Origin: Geothrix limicola
Lineage (GTDB): Bacteria; Acidobacteriota; Holophagae; Holophagales; Holophagaceae
DNA length: 64,000 bases
Assembly: GCF_030268085.1 (NCBI RefSeq)
Contig: NZ_BSDE01000003.1
Location: 620,001 to 684,000, forward strand
Direction: 5' to 3'
Shown here: positions 1 to 7,417 of the stretch, piece by piece
Position numbering within the stretch: position 1 is the first letter of the stretch
Layout of the letters: each line of letters begins with the position of its first letter
The notes under the pieces: model-generated
Databases searched by the model: none
What the model saw: the letters and a program-made list of their open reading frames with translations, nothing else
Told to the model about the DNA's origin: nothing
Program-made: the position numbers and the translations under genes

Positions 1-568
1 AGAGGCTGCGAAGGCGTGGGGCCTCGCCCTGGGAGGCGATGAGCGTGAGACGGTAGCGCTGCCCGTCCCAGGGCAGGTCCAGGCCGCGCCGGCTGCCTGA
101 AGGAGACAGATCGTAGAGGTGCAGGGGCGCGACGGGATCATAGGCGATGAAGCCTCCGCCCTCGCGCTGGCGTTCGGCCTTCACCTGCGCAACCCAAGGG
201 GCGTGCCCGTCGAGGTCCAGATCGAGCCGCAGCGTTTCGCGCTCACCCACCTGCCAACCCTCGGGCAGCTTCAGTGTGAACTCCGCCGTGGGCCGGCCCT
301 CCGCATCCTTGCCGAGGAGCAGGTTCTCCAGGGGCAGCGCCCGCGAGGCCCACAAACCTTCGCGAGCCTCGAGGAAGGGGATGCTCCGACCCGTGGCGTC
401 GCCGATCCAGGCGCCCTTCAGAAGCCGCTGGGAGGCGGCGTCCAGGGGCAGCCGCGCCCATCCGCTGGTGGGCGCGGGAGAGGGAGAGATGGGGCGGCGC
501 TGCAGGGAGGCGCGGTCCTCCCGGGTGCAGGCGAGGAGCAGGAGCAGGAGGCAGGCGGCGCGCTTCAT
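1..568 (-). CDS. DUF3999-type lipoprotein, C-terminus cut by window edge
   Basis: The reading frame opens with ATG at 568 and runs off the left edge, so about 189 N-terminal residues are visible. The start is MKRAACLLLLLLACTRED, a lipoprotein signal with a lipobox ending in Cys, so the mature protein is probably membrane-anchored. The rest is soluble and beta-rich, with no catalytic motif I recognise. Its start overlaps the stop of the upstream DUF2339 gene by 4 nt (ATGA), which implies translational coupling. In other proteobacteria-like genomes DUF2339 and DUF3999 genes are adjacent, and that pairing is the main reason for the family call. Function unknown; probably a cell-envelope protein acting with the DUF2339 partner. 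Confidence 0.6.
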   Translation of the reverse strand, partial: MKRAACLLLLLLACTREDRASLQRRPISPSPAPTSGWARLPLDAASQRLLKGAWIGDATGRSIPFLEAREGLWASRALPLENLLLGKDAEGRPTAEFTLKLPEGWQVGERETLRLDLDLDGHAPWVAQVKAERQREGGGFIAYDPVAPLHLYDLSPSGSRRGLDLPWDGQRYRLTLIASQGEAPRLRSL

Positions 569-2346
569 GAGGGTTCTCCGGCCTTCTTGCGGTTCGCGAG
601 GATGGCCGCGGCCATGCCGATGCCGCCCACGCCGAGGAAGGCGAGGGCCCGCAGCGGCGTGTCCGCGTGATCCAGATCGAGCGCGATGAGCTTGAAGCTG
701 GCCGCACCCATCCAGACGTAGCCCGCGATCATCAGCGCGCGACGGGCCGCGTCGCGCCCACCGAGCCCGAGCATCCACTGGCAGGCGCCCGAGAGCGCCC
801 AGACGAGGGTCAGGGTGATGGACGCGGCCCGGCTGGGCCCGTAGCCCAGGTGCGCCGGTGTCTGGAGGTGATGAACGAGGCGCGCCGCCTCGAAGGCGAG
901 GCTCAGGTTGGCCGTGAGTTCGAGGGCGAGGAAGGACAGCAGGGAAAGCGGGCCACTCCGTCGCGTCAGCAGCCACCACGCGACCGAGGCGAGGGCACCT
1001 TCGGCGAAGGAGGCGTTGAGGAAGGGCGTCAGGGAGGCGTCGTTGAAGGAGAAGCTGTCGAAGCCGTGGAAGGCCCAGCGCAGGGTGGTCAGCAGGGCCA
1101 GGGCCGCCGCGAGCCAGCGCAGGGCCGAGGCCTCCTCGGCGAAGTGGCTGTCCTCGGCTTTCAGCGAAACCCAGGCGAGGCCCAGGGCGAAGGCGCCCCA
1201 GAGCGGCCCCACCCAGGCCCAGGCGAGGGCCACGGGCACGGCGAGGGCCAGGTGTCCGGCGGCCAGGGCCAGCAGGCCCCAGTCCGCGCGGCGGCCCGCC
1301 ATGCGCCTCCGCAGGGGCTGCACCAGGCCCAGGTTCAGGGCCGCCACGGCGATGACGGGCAGGGCGAAGGCCTCGGGGCTCAGGTCCAGGCGCTTCCAGA
1401 TCATCCAGGCGTACGTGGTGGCGAGGATCGAGGCCACCAGCCACAGCACCGTCGGCGTTCCGGGGGTCTCCTCGGTGCCCGGCAGCCAGGCCCAGAGGCC
1501 CGCGAGGATCAGGTGGAGCAGGAGCAGCGCGGCCAACGGGGTGGCGTCCGCCTTGAGCACGTCGGTGCAGGCGGGCAGGAGCAGCAGCCAGGTGCCGGCG
1601 AGGGCCACCCACCGCGCGCCGTGCCAGGCGCCGCCCGTGCGGGCGAGGTAGGGCACGGCCAGCGTGGCGGCCATGAGCACGGCCAGGTAGGTGGCCAGGG
1701 CCACCTCGTGATGGCCGCCCTGACTGAAGACGAGGGGTGCGGCCAGGCCCGAGACCAGCGCCACGACGAGGGCTCCGCCGCTGCGGACCCGCGCGGCCAG
1801 CGCGCCCGCCAGCAGGGTGACGAGGGCCGTGGCCGCCAGCCCGATGGGCGCGGCGTAGAAGTGGTATTCCATCGTGCCGGCGCGGAAGGCGAACTGCAGG
1901 GTGCCGAGGCCCGCCAGCAGGAGGGCCACGCCGAGGGCGCGGCTGCGGCCCTGGAGGGTTTTCGCGGCGAAGGCCGAGATGCCGCCGCCCACGAGGAGGC
2001 CGAGGATGAAGCGGAGCTCCGCGCCCACCCAGCCCTGCTGGATGGCCCAGCGGAAGAAGAAGAGGGCGCCGAGCAGGAAGATCGAGGCGCCGATGCCCGC
2101 GATCCACACGACGGGCGAGATCTGCTTCAGAGGCGCGGGGGGCGCCTTCGGACGGGCGGGTGTGGCCGTTGGAGGCTGGACCCGGGCCGGAATTTGAGCT
2201 GGCGCGGCAGCCTGGGCCGATACCTGAGCCGATACCTGAGCCGGGGTTTGCTGCTGGAGCAGCCAGGCGACTTGGGCCTCCAGCCGCGCCACGCGCGCGG
2301 TCAGATCCTGGGGATCGACGGGTCCCTGCGGAGCTTGGGGTTCCAT
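565..2346 (-). CDS. DUF2339 polytopic membrane protein
   Basis: A 593-residue protein. Residues 1-30 form a short helical, possibly coiled-coil start (TARVARLEAQVAWLLQQQ). An Ala/Pro/Gln-rich linker to about residue 75 follows and includes a near-perfect AQVSAQVSAQ repeat, encoded by a 12-nt tandem repeat near 2217-2243. The remainder is a long series of Leu/Ala/Val/Trp-rich hydrophobic segments, probably 16 or more membrane spans. This coiled-coil, linker and many-span layout is typical of DUF2339. No enzymatic motif is visible. It is first in a two-gene unit with the DUF3999 lipoprotein. The start ATG at 2346 has GGAG nine bases upstream. Role unknown, presumably envelope-related. Confidence 0.8.
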   Translation of the reverse strand: MEPQAPQGPVDPQDLTARVARLEAQVAWLLQQQTPAQVSAQVSAQAAAPAQIPARVQPPTATPARPKAPPAPLKQISPVVWIAGIGASIFLLGALFFFRWAIQQGWVGAELRFILGLLVGGGISAFAAKTLQGRSRALGVALLLAGLGTLQFAFRAGTMEYHFYAAPIGLAATALVTLLAGALAARVRSGGALVVALVSGLAAPLVFSQGGHHEVALATYLAVLMAATLAVPYLARTGGAWHGARWVALAGTWLLLLPACTDVLKADATPLAALLLLHLILAGLWAWLPGTEETPGTPTVLWLVASILATTYAWMIWKRLDLSPEAFALPVIAVAALNLGLVQPLRRRMAGRRADWGLLALAAGHLALAVPVALAWAWVGPLWGAFALGLAWVSLKAEDSHFAEEASALRWLAAALALLTTLRWAFHGFDSFSFNDASLTPFLNASFAEGALASVAWWLLTRRSGPLSLLSFLALELTANLSLAFEAARLVHHLQTPAHLGYGPSRAASITLTLVWALSGACQWMLGLGGRDAARRALMIAGYVWMGAASFKLIALDLDHADTPLRALAFLGVGGIGMAAAILANRKKAGEPS

Positions 2347-2352
2347 GAAAAC

Positions 2353-2372
2353 TCCATACGGAAGCGTATGGA
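2353..2372. repeat. 8-bp perfect inverted repeat just upstream of the DUF2339 start
   Basis: The arms TCCATACG and CGTATGGA are separated by GAAG and end 6 nt from the DUF2339 start codon, next to its GGAG ribosome-binding site. It could be a protein operator or an mRNA hairpin that masks the ribosome site. The sequence alone cannot decide. Confidence 0.45.
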
Positions 2373-2442
2373 ATCATGCAGCCCCGTCCCGAAGCCTGTC
2401 AAGGCCCCCGGTCTAAGCCCCTGATTCAGGCCTCCCGCCGGG

Positions 2443-3900
2443 TCAGCCCGCGACGCGGTTCCGGCCCTCGGCCTTGGCCTGGTAGAGGGCGGCGTCGGCG
2501 CGCGAGATCATGCGCTCGGCGGTATCCTCGCCGCCTTCCCAGGTGGCGAGGCCGATGCTCAGGGTCATGCGGTCCTGGGGCGGCAGGCCCGGCACGGAGT
2601 CCCGCATCACCTGCTCGCGGAGGCGGTCCGCCAGGGACCGGGCGCCTTCCAGATCGGTCTGGGGGCAGTAGGCCAGGAACTCCTCGCCGCCGATGCGGCC
2701 CAACTGGTCCACCTTGCGCAGCCCGAAGGCCATGCGCTGCGCCATGACGCTCAGCACCTGGTCGCCGGTGGCGTGGCCGAAGCGATCGTTGACGGCCTTG
2801 AAGTGGTCCAGGTCCATCAACATGATGGACAGTCCCTGTCCAAACCGAGTGCACTGGTCCAGCTCCATCTCGAGCATGTCGAAGATGTGGCGGCGGTTGT
2901 AGAGGCCCGTGAGCGGATCGCGGATGGCCTGGTGGTAGAGGCGCAGGCGGGAATCCTCGAGGCAGAGCAGGCGGCCCAGTTCCTCGGCGGCGATTTCGAA
3001 GAGGCGCTCGAAGTCCTCGGCGGAGCGGCGCTCCGTGAGGAAGGCCAGCGAACCCACGGCGGGATAGCCCGGTGTGGTGGCCGAGAAGACGCGCAGCACG
3101 GGGTCCCGCAGGCTGCGGCGGCGCTCGTCGTCGTCAGATGCGGGGTGCCAGTGGCAGTTCATGGGGGGCTGGAAGAGGCCCTGCTCGGCCACGGCCTTTT
3201 CGAGGGCCTGGCGGTCTTCGGTGCTGGAGGAGGAGCCGTGCACGCCGTGGCACCAGAGGCCCTCTTCGCCCAGGTAGGCCACGATGATGGCGCCGGGTAG
3301 GACGAGCTCCTGCAGGATCTCGACGAAGCCCTGGATCAGGTGGGGTGTGTCGTGATCGGACGTGTAGAGGCGCGCGATGGAATCCCGCAGCGCGGTCTCC
3401 ACGAGGCGCTGCTCCAGGGCCTGGGCCAGGCGCCGCTGGATGGCGTCTACGCCGAAGTTCTCCTGGGCCAGCTTGGGAATCGCGTGGGCGGTGCGGGGTC
3501 GGGGGGACTGTTCCGCGAGGGCCTCCGCCACTTCCACCACGTGATCGAGGTCGCGGCCCTTCACGAGGAAGCGGTCCGCCCCGCAGGTCTTGGCCCAGAA
3601 CCGCGCGAGGCCCGTGCCCTGGGCGGTGAGGAGAAGCACGGGCAGATGGCGGGTGGCCCGGTCGTCTTTCAGGAGGCGGCAGAACTGGTAGCCGTCGAGC
3701 AGGGGCATGACGCAGTCGCTCACCACCACATCGGGGAATTCGGTGGCCAGGACGATGAGGGCTTCGGCGCCGTTGCGGGCCTCGATGGTCATGTGGCCGT
3801 GCCGCTGGAAGAGGTGCCGCAGCAGGCTCAGCTGGATGGGGTTGTCATCCACCAGGAGGACCTGGAGTGATCGGGGACCCTTCGGTGCAACATTCGTCAT
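2443..3900 (-). CDS. Response regulator with C-terminal GGDEF diguanylate cyclase
   Basis: A 485-residue cytoplasmic protein. Residues 12-135 form a receiver domain (LLVDDN acidic pocket, phospho-acceptor Asp62 in SDCVMP, FLVKG lysine). A middle region of about 170 residues resembles a GAF-like sensor but has no clear motif. The C-terminal GGDEF domain begins at DPLTGLYNRRH. Its active site reads GGEEF and is preceded, five residues away, by RKVD, which matches the RxxD c-di-GMP inhibitory site. The protein should therefore make c-di-GMP with product inhibition, controlled by phosphorylation. No cognate kinase is adjacent. An inverted repeat lies 26 nt upstream of the start. Confidence 0.88.
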   Translation of the reverse strand: MTNVAPKGPRSLQVLLVDDNPIQLSLLRHLFQRHGHMTIEARNGAEALIVLATEFPDVVVSDCVMPLLDGYQFCRLLKDDRATRHLPVLLLTAQGTGLARFWAKTCGADRFLVKGRDLDHVVEVAEALAEQSPRPRTAHAIPKLAQENFGVDAIQRRLAQALEQRLVETALRDSIARLYTSDHDTPHLIQGFVEILQELVLPGAIIVAYLGEEGLWCHGVHGSSSSTEDRQALEKAVAEQGLFQPPMNCHWHPASDDDERRRSLRDPVLRVFSATTPGYPAVGSLAFLTERRSAEDFERLFEIAAEELGRLLCLEDSRLRLYHQAIRDPLTGLYNRRHIFDMLEMELDQCTRFGQGLSIMLMDLDHFKAVNDRFGHATGDQVLSVMAQRMAFGLRKVDQLGRIGGEEFLAYCPQTDLEGARSLADRLREQVMRDSVPGLPPQDRMTLSIGLATWEGGEDTAERMISRADAALYQAKAEGRNRVAG

Positions 3901-3925
3901 AGGTTCTCAGGTATCGAGACGGGCG

Positions 3926-3942
3926 GATCTCAACATGAGATC
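3926..3942. promoter_or_regulatory. Palindrome upstream of the diguanylate cyclase gene
   Basis: GATCTCA-ACA-TGAGATC is a perfect 7-bp inverted repeat with a 3-nt spacer, 26-42 nt upstream of the response-regulator start. It lies in the 164-bp divergent gap shared with the RqcH-like gene. It is a plausible operator for either gene; the binding protein is unknown. Confidence 0.35.
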
Positions 3943-4064
3943 GGGCGGCCTCTCGGGTGGAACACTCACCCATGGGATGCTGGGGTTATGCGTTCGCATC
4001 ATGATGACTACTGGGGCCGGAAAATGACAAGAGACGGAGATCAAATGCGGTCGGAGGGGTAGCC

Positions 4065-5549
4065 GTGGACGCGCCGCTGCTGCTCGCGCTTTCCCGGGCC
4101 TGGCTGAGGGAACGGGGAGACCTGCCCCTGGAGGCGGTCTGGGCCTCGGGCCGGGCCCTGGGCCTGCGCTGGGCGGGCCGGAAGCGCGCGGAAGGCTGGG
4201 TGCTGCTCTTGCAGCCCAAGCCCGAACTCTGGCTGCTCGGCACCGAACATCCCGCCTGGAAGCGCCTTCAGGCCGAGGCCGCCAAGGACAGCGCCAGGCT
4301 TTGGGGCCCCTGGTTTCAGGGTGCGCGGCTGAGAGCGGTGGAAGGCGATCCCCGCGAGCGGTGGCTGGGCCTCGTGTTCCAGCGGCGGGCGATCACCGGA
4401 CGGCTGGAGACGCTGCGCCTCGCCTACCAGGCCATTCCCGGACGGCCGGGCCTGCGCGTGGATGGCCTGGATACCCAGGTGCCGCGCCTGGGGCTGGGTT
4501 CGCCCTTTCCCGCCGCAGCGCCCCAGCCCGCGGCGGATCCACCTCCGCTGCAGCGCTGGCGTGAGCGCTGGGGAGACCGCTTGGAAGCCGCCCTCGCGGG
4601 CGAGGAACCCGAGGTGCTGGAGGGTGAGGGCGATCTGCTGGCGCGGCATCAAGCCTGGTCCGAGGGCCGGGCCGAAACCCTGATCCTCGGGCCCGCCCAG
4701 GCTGCCGCCGCGCGCAGGCGCCAGGCCGAATCGGCGCGCCTGGATCGGCTGGCCCAGGCCCTGGCGCGGGACCGCGCCAAGCACGAGGCCCAGCTCCCGC
4801 TGAAGGATCAGGCCCGCCGGATTTCGGCGGAGCTCTACCGCCTGAAGGGCGCGACCCGGCAGGTGGTCCTGCTGGATGGCAGCGCGCTGGCGCTTCCCGA
4901 GGGCAGCTCGGCCGAGGCGGCCGTGCAGGACTGGTTCGCGGCCGCCAAGAAGGCGGAGCGGGGTCTGGCGCGGGTCTCCGAACTGGAGGCCGAGCTCCGG
5001 CGCGAGCGGGCCGCCTGGGAGGCCCGGGCCGCGCTAGAGGCCGAAGGCCTTGCGCCCGAGCCTCCCGCCGCGAGACAACCGAATGGACTGGCGAAGGGGC
5101 AGGCGAAGGGCAAGGCCGCCTCGAAGATCACATCGGGCGACAAGGGGACGAAGCGGATGAATGCAGGCGAAGGAAAGCGCAAGGACGGCAAGGGCACGGC
5201 CTTCCGCAGCGTCATGGTGGATGGCTTCGAGGTGCTCATCGGCAAGGGCGACGCCGAGAACGATCAGCTCACCTTCAAGGTCGCCGACAACCTGGATTTC
5301 TGGCTGCACGTGGCCAGCGTGCCCGGCAGCCATGTCGTGATCCGCAACCCCGACAAGCTGAGCGAGCTGCCGCGCCACGTAATCGAGCGCGCCGCCGAGC
5401 TGGCCGCCTACCACAGCAAGGCCCGGGACGGCGGCAAGGTCGAAGTCCACCTCGCCCGTATCGCGGACATCAGCAAACCCAGGGGCTTCGCGCCGGGCAA
5501 GGTGATCCTCAAAAAATGGATCGGCGTTCGGGTGTATCCCAAGCCCTGA
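4065..5549 (+). CDS. rqcH: RqcH/NEMF-like NFACT protein (fibronectin-binding A family)
   Basis: A 494-residue protein starting with GTG at 4065, with GGAGGGG about six bases upstream. The N-terminal half resembles NFACT-N and is followed by a charged helical region (about residues 205-345, many Arg/Glu/Ala), as expected for the coiled-coil arm. The C-terminal 110 residues form an NFACT-R (DUF814) domain with the diagnostic pattern GFEVLIGKGDAENDQLTFK, then DFWLHV and GSHVVI. Known homologues bind obstructed 50S subunits and recruit tRNA-Ala to add Ala tails to stalled peptides. At 494 aa it is shorter than typical RqcH (about 560-570), and the N-terminal domain is weakly conserved by eye, so full activity is not certain. 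Confidence 0.78.
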   Translation: MDAPLLLALSRAWLRERGDLPLEAVWASGRALGLRWAGRKRAEGWVLLLQPKPELWLLGTEHPAWKRLQAEAAKDSARLWGPWFQGARLRAVEGDPRERWLGLVFQRRAITGRLETLRLAYQAIPGRPGLRVDGLDTQVPRLGLGSPFPAAAPQPAADPPPLQRWRERWGDRLEAALAGEEPEVLEGEGDLLARHQAWSEGRAETLILGPAQAAAARRRQAESARLDRLAQALARDRAKHEAQLPLKDQARRISAELYRLKGATRQVVLLDGSALALPEGSSAEAAVQDWFAAAKKAERGLARVSELEAELRRERAAWEARAALEAEGLAPEPPAARQPNGLAKGQAKGKAASKITSGDKGTKRMNAGEGKRKDGKGTAFRSVMVDGFEVLIGKGDAENDQLTFKVADNLDFWLHVASVPGSHVVIRNPDKLSELPRHVIERAAELAAYHSKARDGGKVEVHLARIADISKPRGFAPGKVILKKWIGVRVYPKP

Positions 5550-5571
5550 ACAAAAAAAGCCACAGATAACA

Positions 5572-5629
5572 CCAGGGCCCGGCGAAAGCCGGGCCCTGGC
5601 CTCGATTCCGGGTCGGAGGAGGAATCGAG
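5572..5629. terminator. Two stacked hairpins between the convergent rqcH and etfA genes
   Basis: The first hairpin is a perfect 12-bp stem with a GAAA loop (5572-5583 with 5588-5599). The second pairs 5601-5609 with 5621-5629 and is followed on the plus strand by a short T-rich stretch. On the minus strand a run of seven T lies about 12 nt beyond the first hairpin. They sit exactly between two convergent stop codons and probably end both transcripts. Confidence 0.65.
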
Positions 5630-5634
5630 TCTTT

Positions 5635-6606
5635 CTACCGGGCCTTCTGGATCTGCTCGGTGAGTTCGGGCAGCAGTTCCACGAGGTCGGCGACGACGCC
5701 CACCTGGGCAGCCTGGAAGATGGGGGCCTTGGGGTTCTTGTTCACGGCCACGATGAAGGGGCTGCCCTTGAGGCCGCCCAGATGCTGGAAGGCGCCGCTG
5801 ATGCCCAGAGCCAGGTAGATCTTGGGTTTGACGGTCTGGCCCGAGGTGCCCACCTGGCGGCCCTTCTCCAGCCACTTGGCGTCCACGATGGGACGCGAGC
5901 AGCACACGGTGGCGCCCATAGCTTCGGCCAGGTCATCCACCAGCGACAGGTTGTCCTGCTCGCCGATGCCGCGGCCCACGGCCACCAGCACCTCTTCGCG
6001 GGTGATGTCCACGTCGCCCGCTTCGGCCTGCACCACCTCCACGAAGCGGCGGCGGGCGCTGAGGCCCGCGGCTTCAGGAGACTTGTCGATCACCGTGCCG
6101 ACAGCCGAAGGGCTCGCGGGCGCGAAGGCACCCGAGCGCACGGTGACGACGGCGCCCTTGGATACATCGCCCTGGACGTGAGCGGATACCTGCCCCGCGA
6201 ATTCCTGGCGCACCACCTTGAGCTGCGTGCCCTCGACGCCGTCGAAACCCACCACGTCGGGCAGGTAGGCGGCGCCCAGCTTCACGGAGAGGCCGGGGCC
6301 CAGGTCGATGCCCAGGGTGCTGTGGGGCAGGATCACGATGGATCCGGCGGGCAGAACCTTCACGAGAAGGGGGCGGATGAGTTCCGCATTGGGATAGGCC
6401 AGGGTCTCCTGATCGAAGGACCAGACTTCGGGGAAGGAGGCGGCCACTTCCTGGGCCACGGCCTTCAGGCCAGGGCCAGAACCCAGCACGAGGGCCGTGG
6501 GAGCAGCCTCGGGAAAGAGGCTCTTGGCGGCGCTGAGCAGTTCCAGTGCGGAATCATCGGCCTTGCCCGCGGCGTGGGCGATGAGTGCAAAGACGTTGGC
6601 AGCCAT
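5635..6606 (-). CDS. etfA: Electron transfer flavoprotein alpha subunit
   Basis: A 323-residue FAD-binding subunit. The C-terminal FAD domain is clear: VAVGRGIG, then GTSGQTVKPKIYLALGISG and QHLGGLKGSPFIVAVNKNP, the canonical ETF-alpha signature. With EtfB it would carry electrons between the acyl-CoA dehydrogenase and the membrane Fe-S oxidoreductase encoded directly upstream. The start codon overlaps the etfB stop by one base (TAATG), so the two subunits are translationally coupled. It is the last gene of the eight-gene operon starting at abfD. Nothing in the sequence lets me say by eye whether this ETF is bifurcating; its partner points to ordinary quinone-linked transfer. Confidence 0.95.
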   Translation of the reverse strand: MAANVFALIAHAAGKADDSALELLSAAKSLFPEAAPTALVLGSGPGLKAVAQEVAASFPEVWSFDQETLAYPNAELIRPLLVKVLPAGSIVILPHSTLGIDLGPGLSVKLGAAYLPDVVGFDGVEGTQLKVVRQEFAGQVSAHVQGDVSKGAVVTVRSGAFAPASPSAVGTVIDKSPEAAGLSARRRFVEVVQAEAGDVDITREEVLVAVGRGIGEQDNLSLVDDLAEAMGATVCCSRPIVDAKWLEKGRQVGTSGQTVKPKIYLALGISGAFQHLGGLKGSPFIVAVNKNPKAPIFQAAQVGVVADLVELLPELTEQIQKAR

Positions 6607-7394
6607 TAGTTGAGCCCTCCCTTGGCCTTGAGCAGATCCACCAGCTGGGCGGCCACTTCCTTGGTGCTGCCCGTCAGCATGTCGGCGCCGGCGCCCACGG
6701 CGGGCACGAAGTAATCCACGCGCCGCACCTTGGCCGCGGCCTGACCCACCGCCGCCGCATCGACGCCCAGGGCGGCGCCGTCGAGAACGGGGATTTCCAC
6801 CGAAGCCACCTTGCGGATGCCGCGCAGGCCCACGTAGCGCGGCTCGTTGATGCCGGTCTGGATGGACAGCACGCAGGGCAGGTCGATGTCGCTGAGTTCC
6901 TGACTGCCGCCCTCGATCTCGCGGCCGATGCGCAGGGTCGGGCCGTTCACTTCGACCTTGTTGACCAGGGAGGCGTAGGGACGATCCAGAAGGGCCGCCA
7001 GCATGCCGCCCACCTGGGCCGCGCCGTCATCGGCCTGGGCCCCCGTGAGGATGAGGTCGTAGCTCTTCTTTTCGGCGGCGGCCTTGAGGATGGTGGCCAC
7101 GCCCAGGCCGTCCGAACCGGCGAAGGCATCGTCCACCAGCATGAGGCCGGCTTCGGCGCCCATGGCCATTTCCCGGCGCACCACTTCCTCGGTGTCCGAG
7201 TCGCCCAGGGCGACCACGGTCACGGAGCCGCCTTCGCGCTCCACGATCTGGATGGCCTCTTCCACGGCGTAGTTGTCCCACTCGTTCACGGCGTAGACCA
7301 GGTCCTCGCGGCTGATGTCAGCCCCTCCGGACGCCACGCTGATCTCGTTCTCCGCCGAATCGGGAACGCGTTTCACACAGACGAGAATTTCCAT
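6606..7394 (-). CDS. etfB: Electron transfer flavoprotein beta subunit
   Basis: A 262-residue protein starting MEILVCVKRVPDS, typical of ETF-beta. Family hallmarks are NEWDNYAVEEAIQI, VTVVALGD, and DLILTGAQADDG near residue 120 in the nucleotide (AMP or second FAD) site. The usual ETF-beta recognition region follows (PYASLVNKVEV and so on). It forms the heterodimer with EtfA, 1-nt overlapped downstream. The 23-nt gap to the upstream Fe-S oxidoreductase gene fits a single transcript. Function inferred from context: electron shuttle for the butyryl-CoA/crotonyl-CoA couple. Confidence 0.95.
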   Translation of the reverse strand: MEILVCVKRVPDSAENEISVASGGADISREDLVYAVNEWDNYAVEEAIQIVEREGGSVTVVALGDSDTEEVVRREMAMGAEAGLMLVDDAFAGSDGLGVATILKAAAEKKSYDLILTGAQADDGAAQVGGMLAALLDRPYASLVNKVEVNGPTLRIGREIEGGSQELSDIDLPCVLSIQTGINEPRYVGLRGIRKVASVEIPVLDGAALGVDAAAVGQAAAKVRRVDYFVPAVGAGADMLTGSTKEVAAQLVDLLKAKGGLN

Positions 7395-7417
7395 ACATGT
7401 CCTCCGATGGGGATGAA

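Noticed and set aside
5635-7394. Bifurcating EtfAB
   Set aside because: Not excluded, but the neighbouring ETF:menaquinone oxidoreductase gene makes ordinary transfer more likely; residue-level markers could not be judged reliably by eye.
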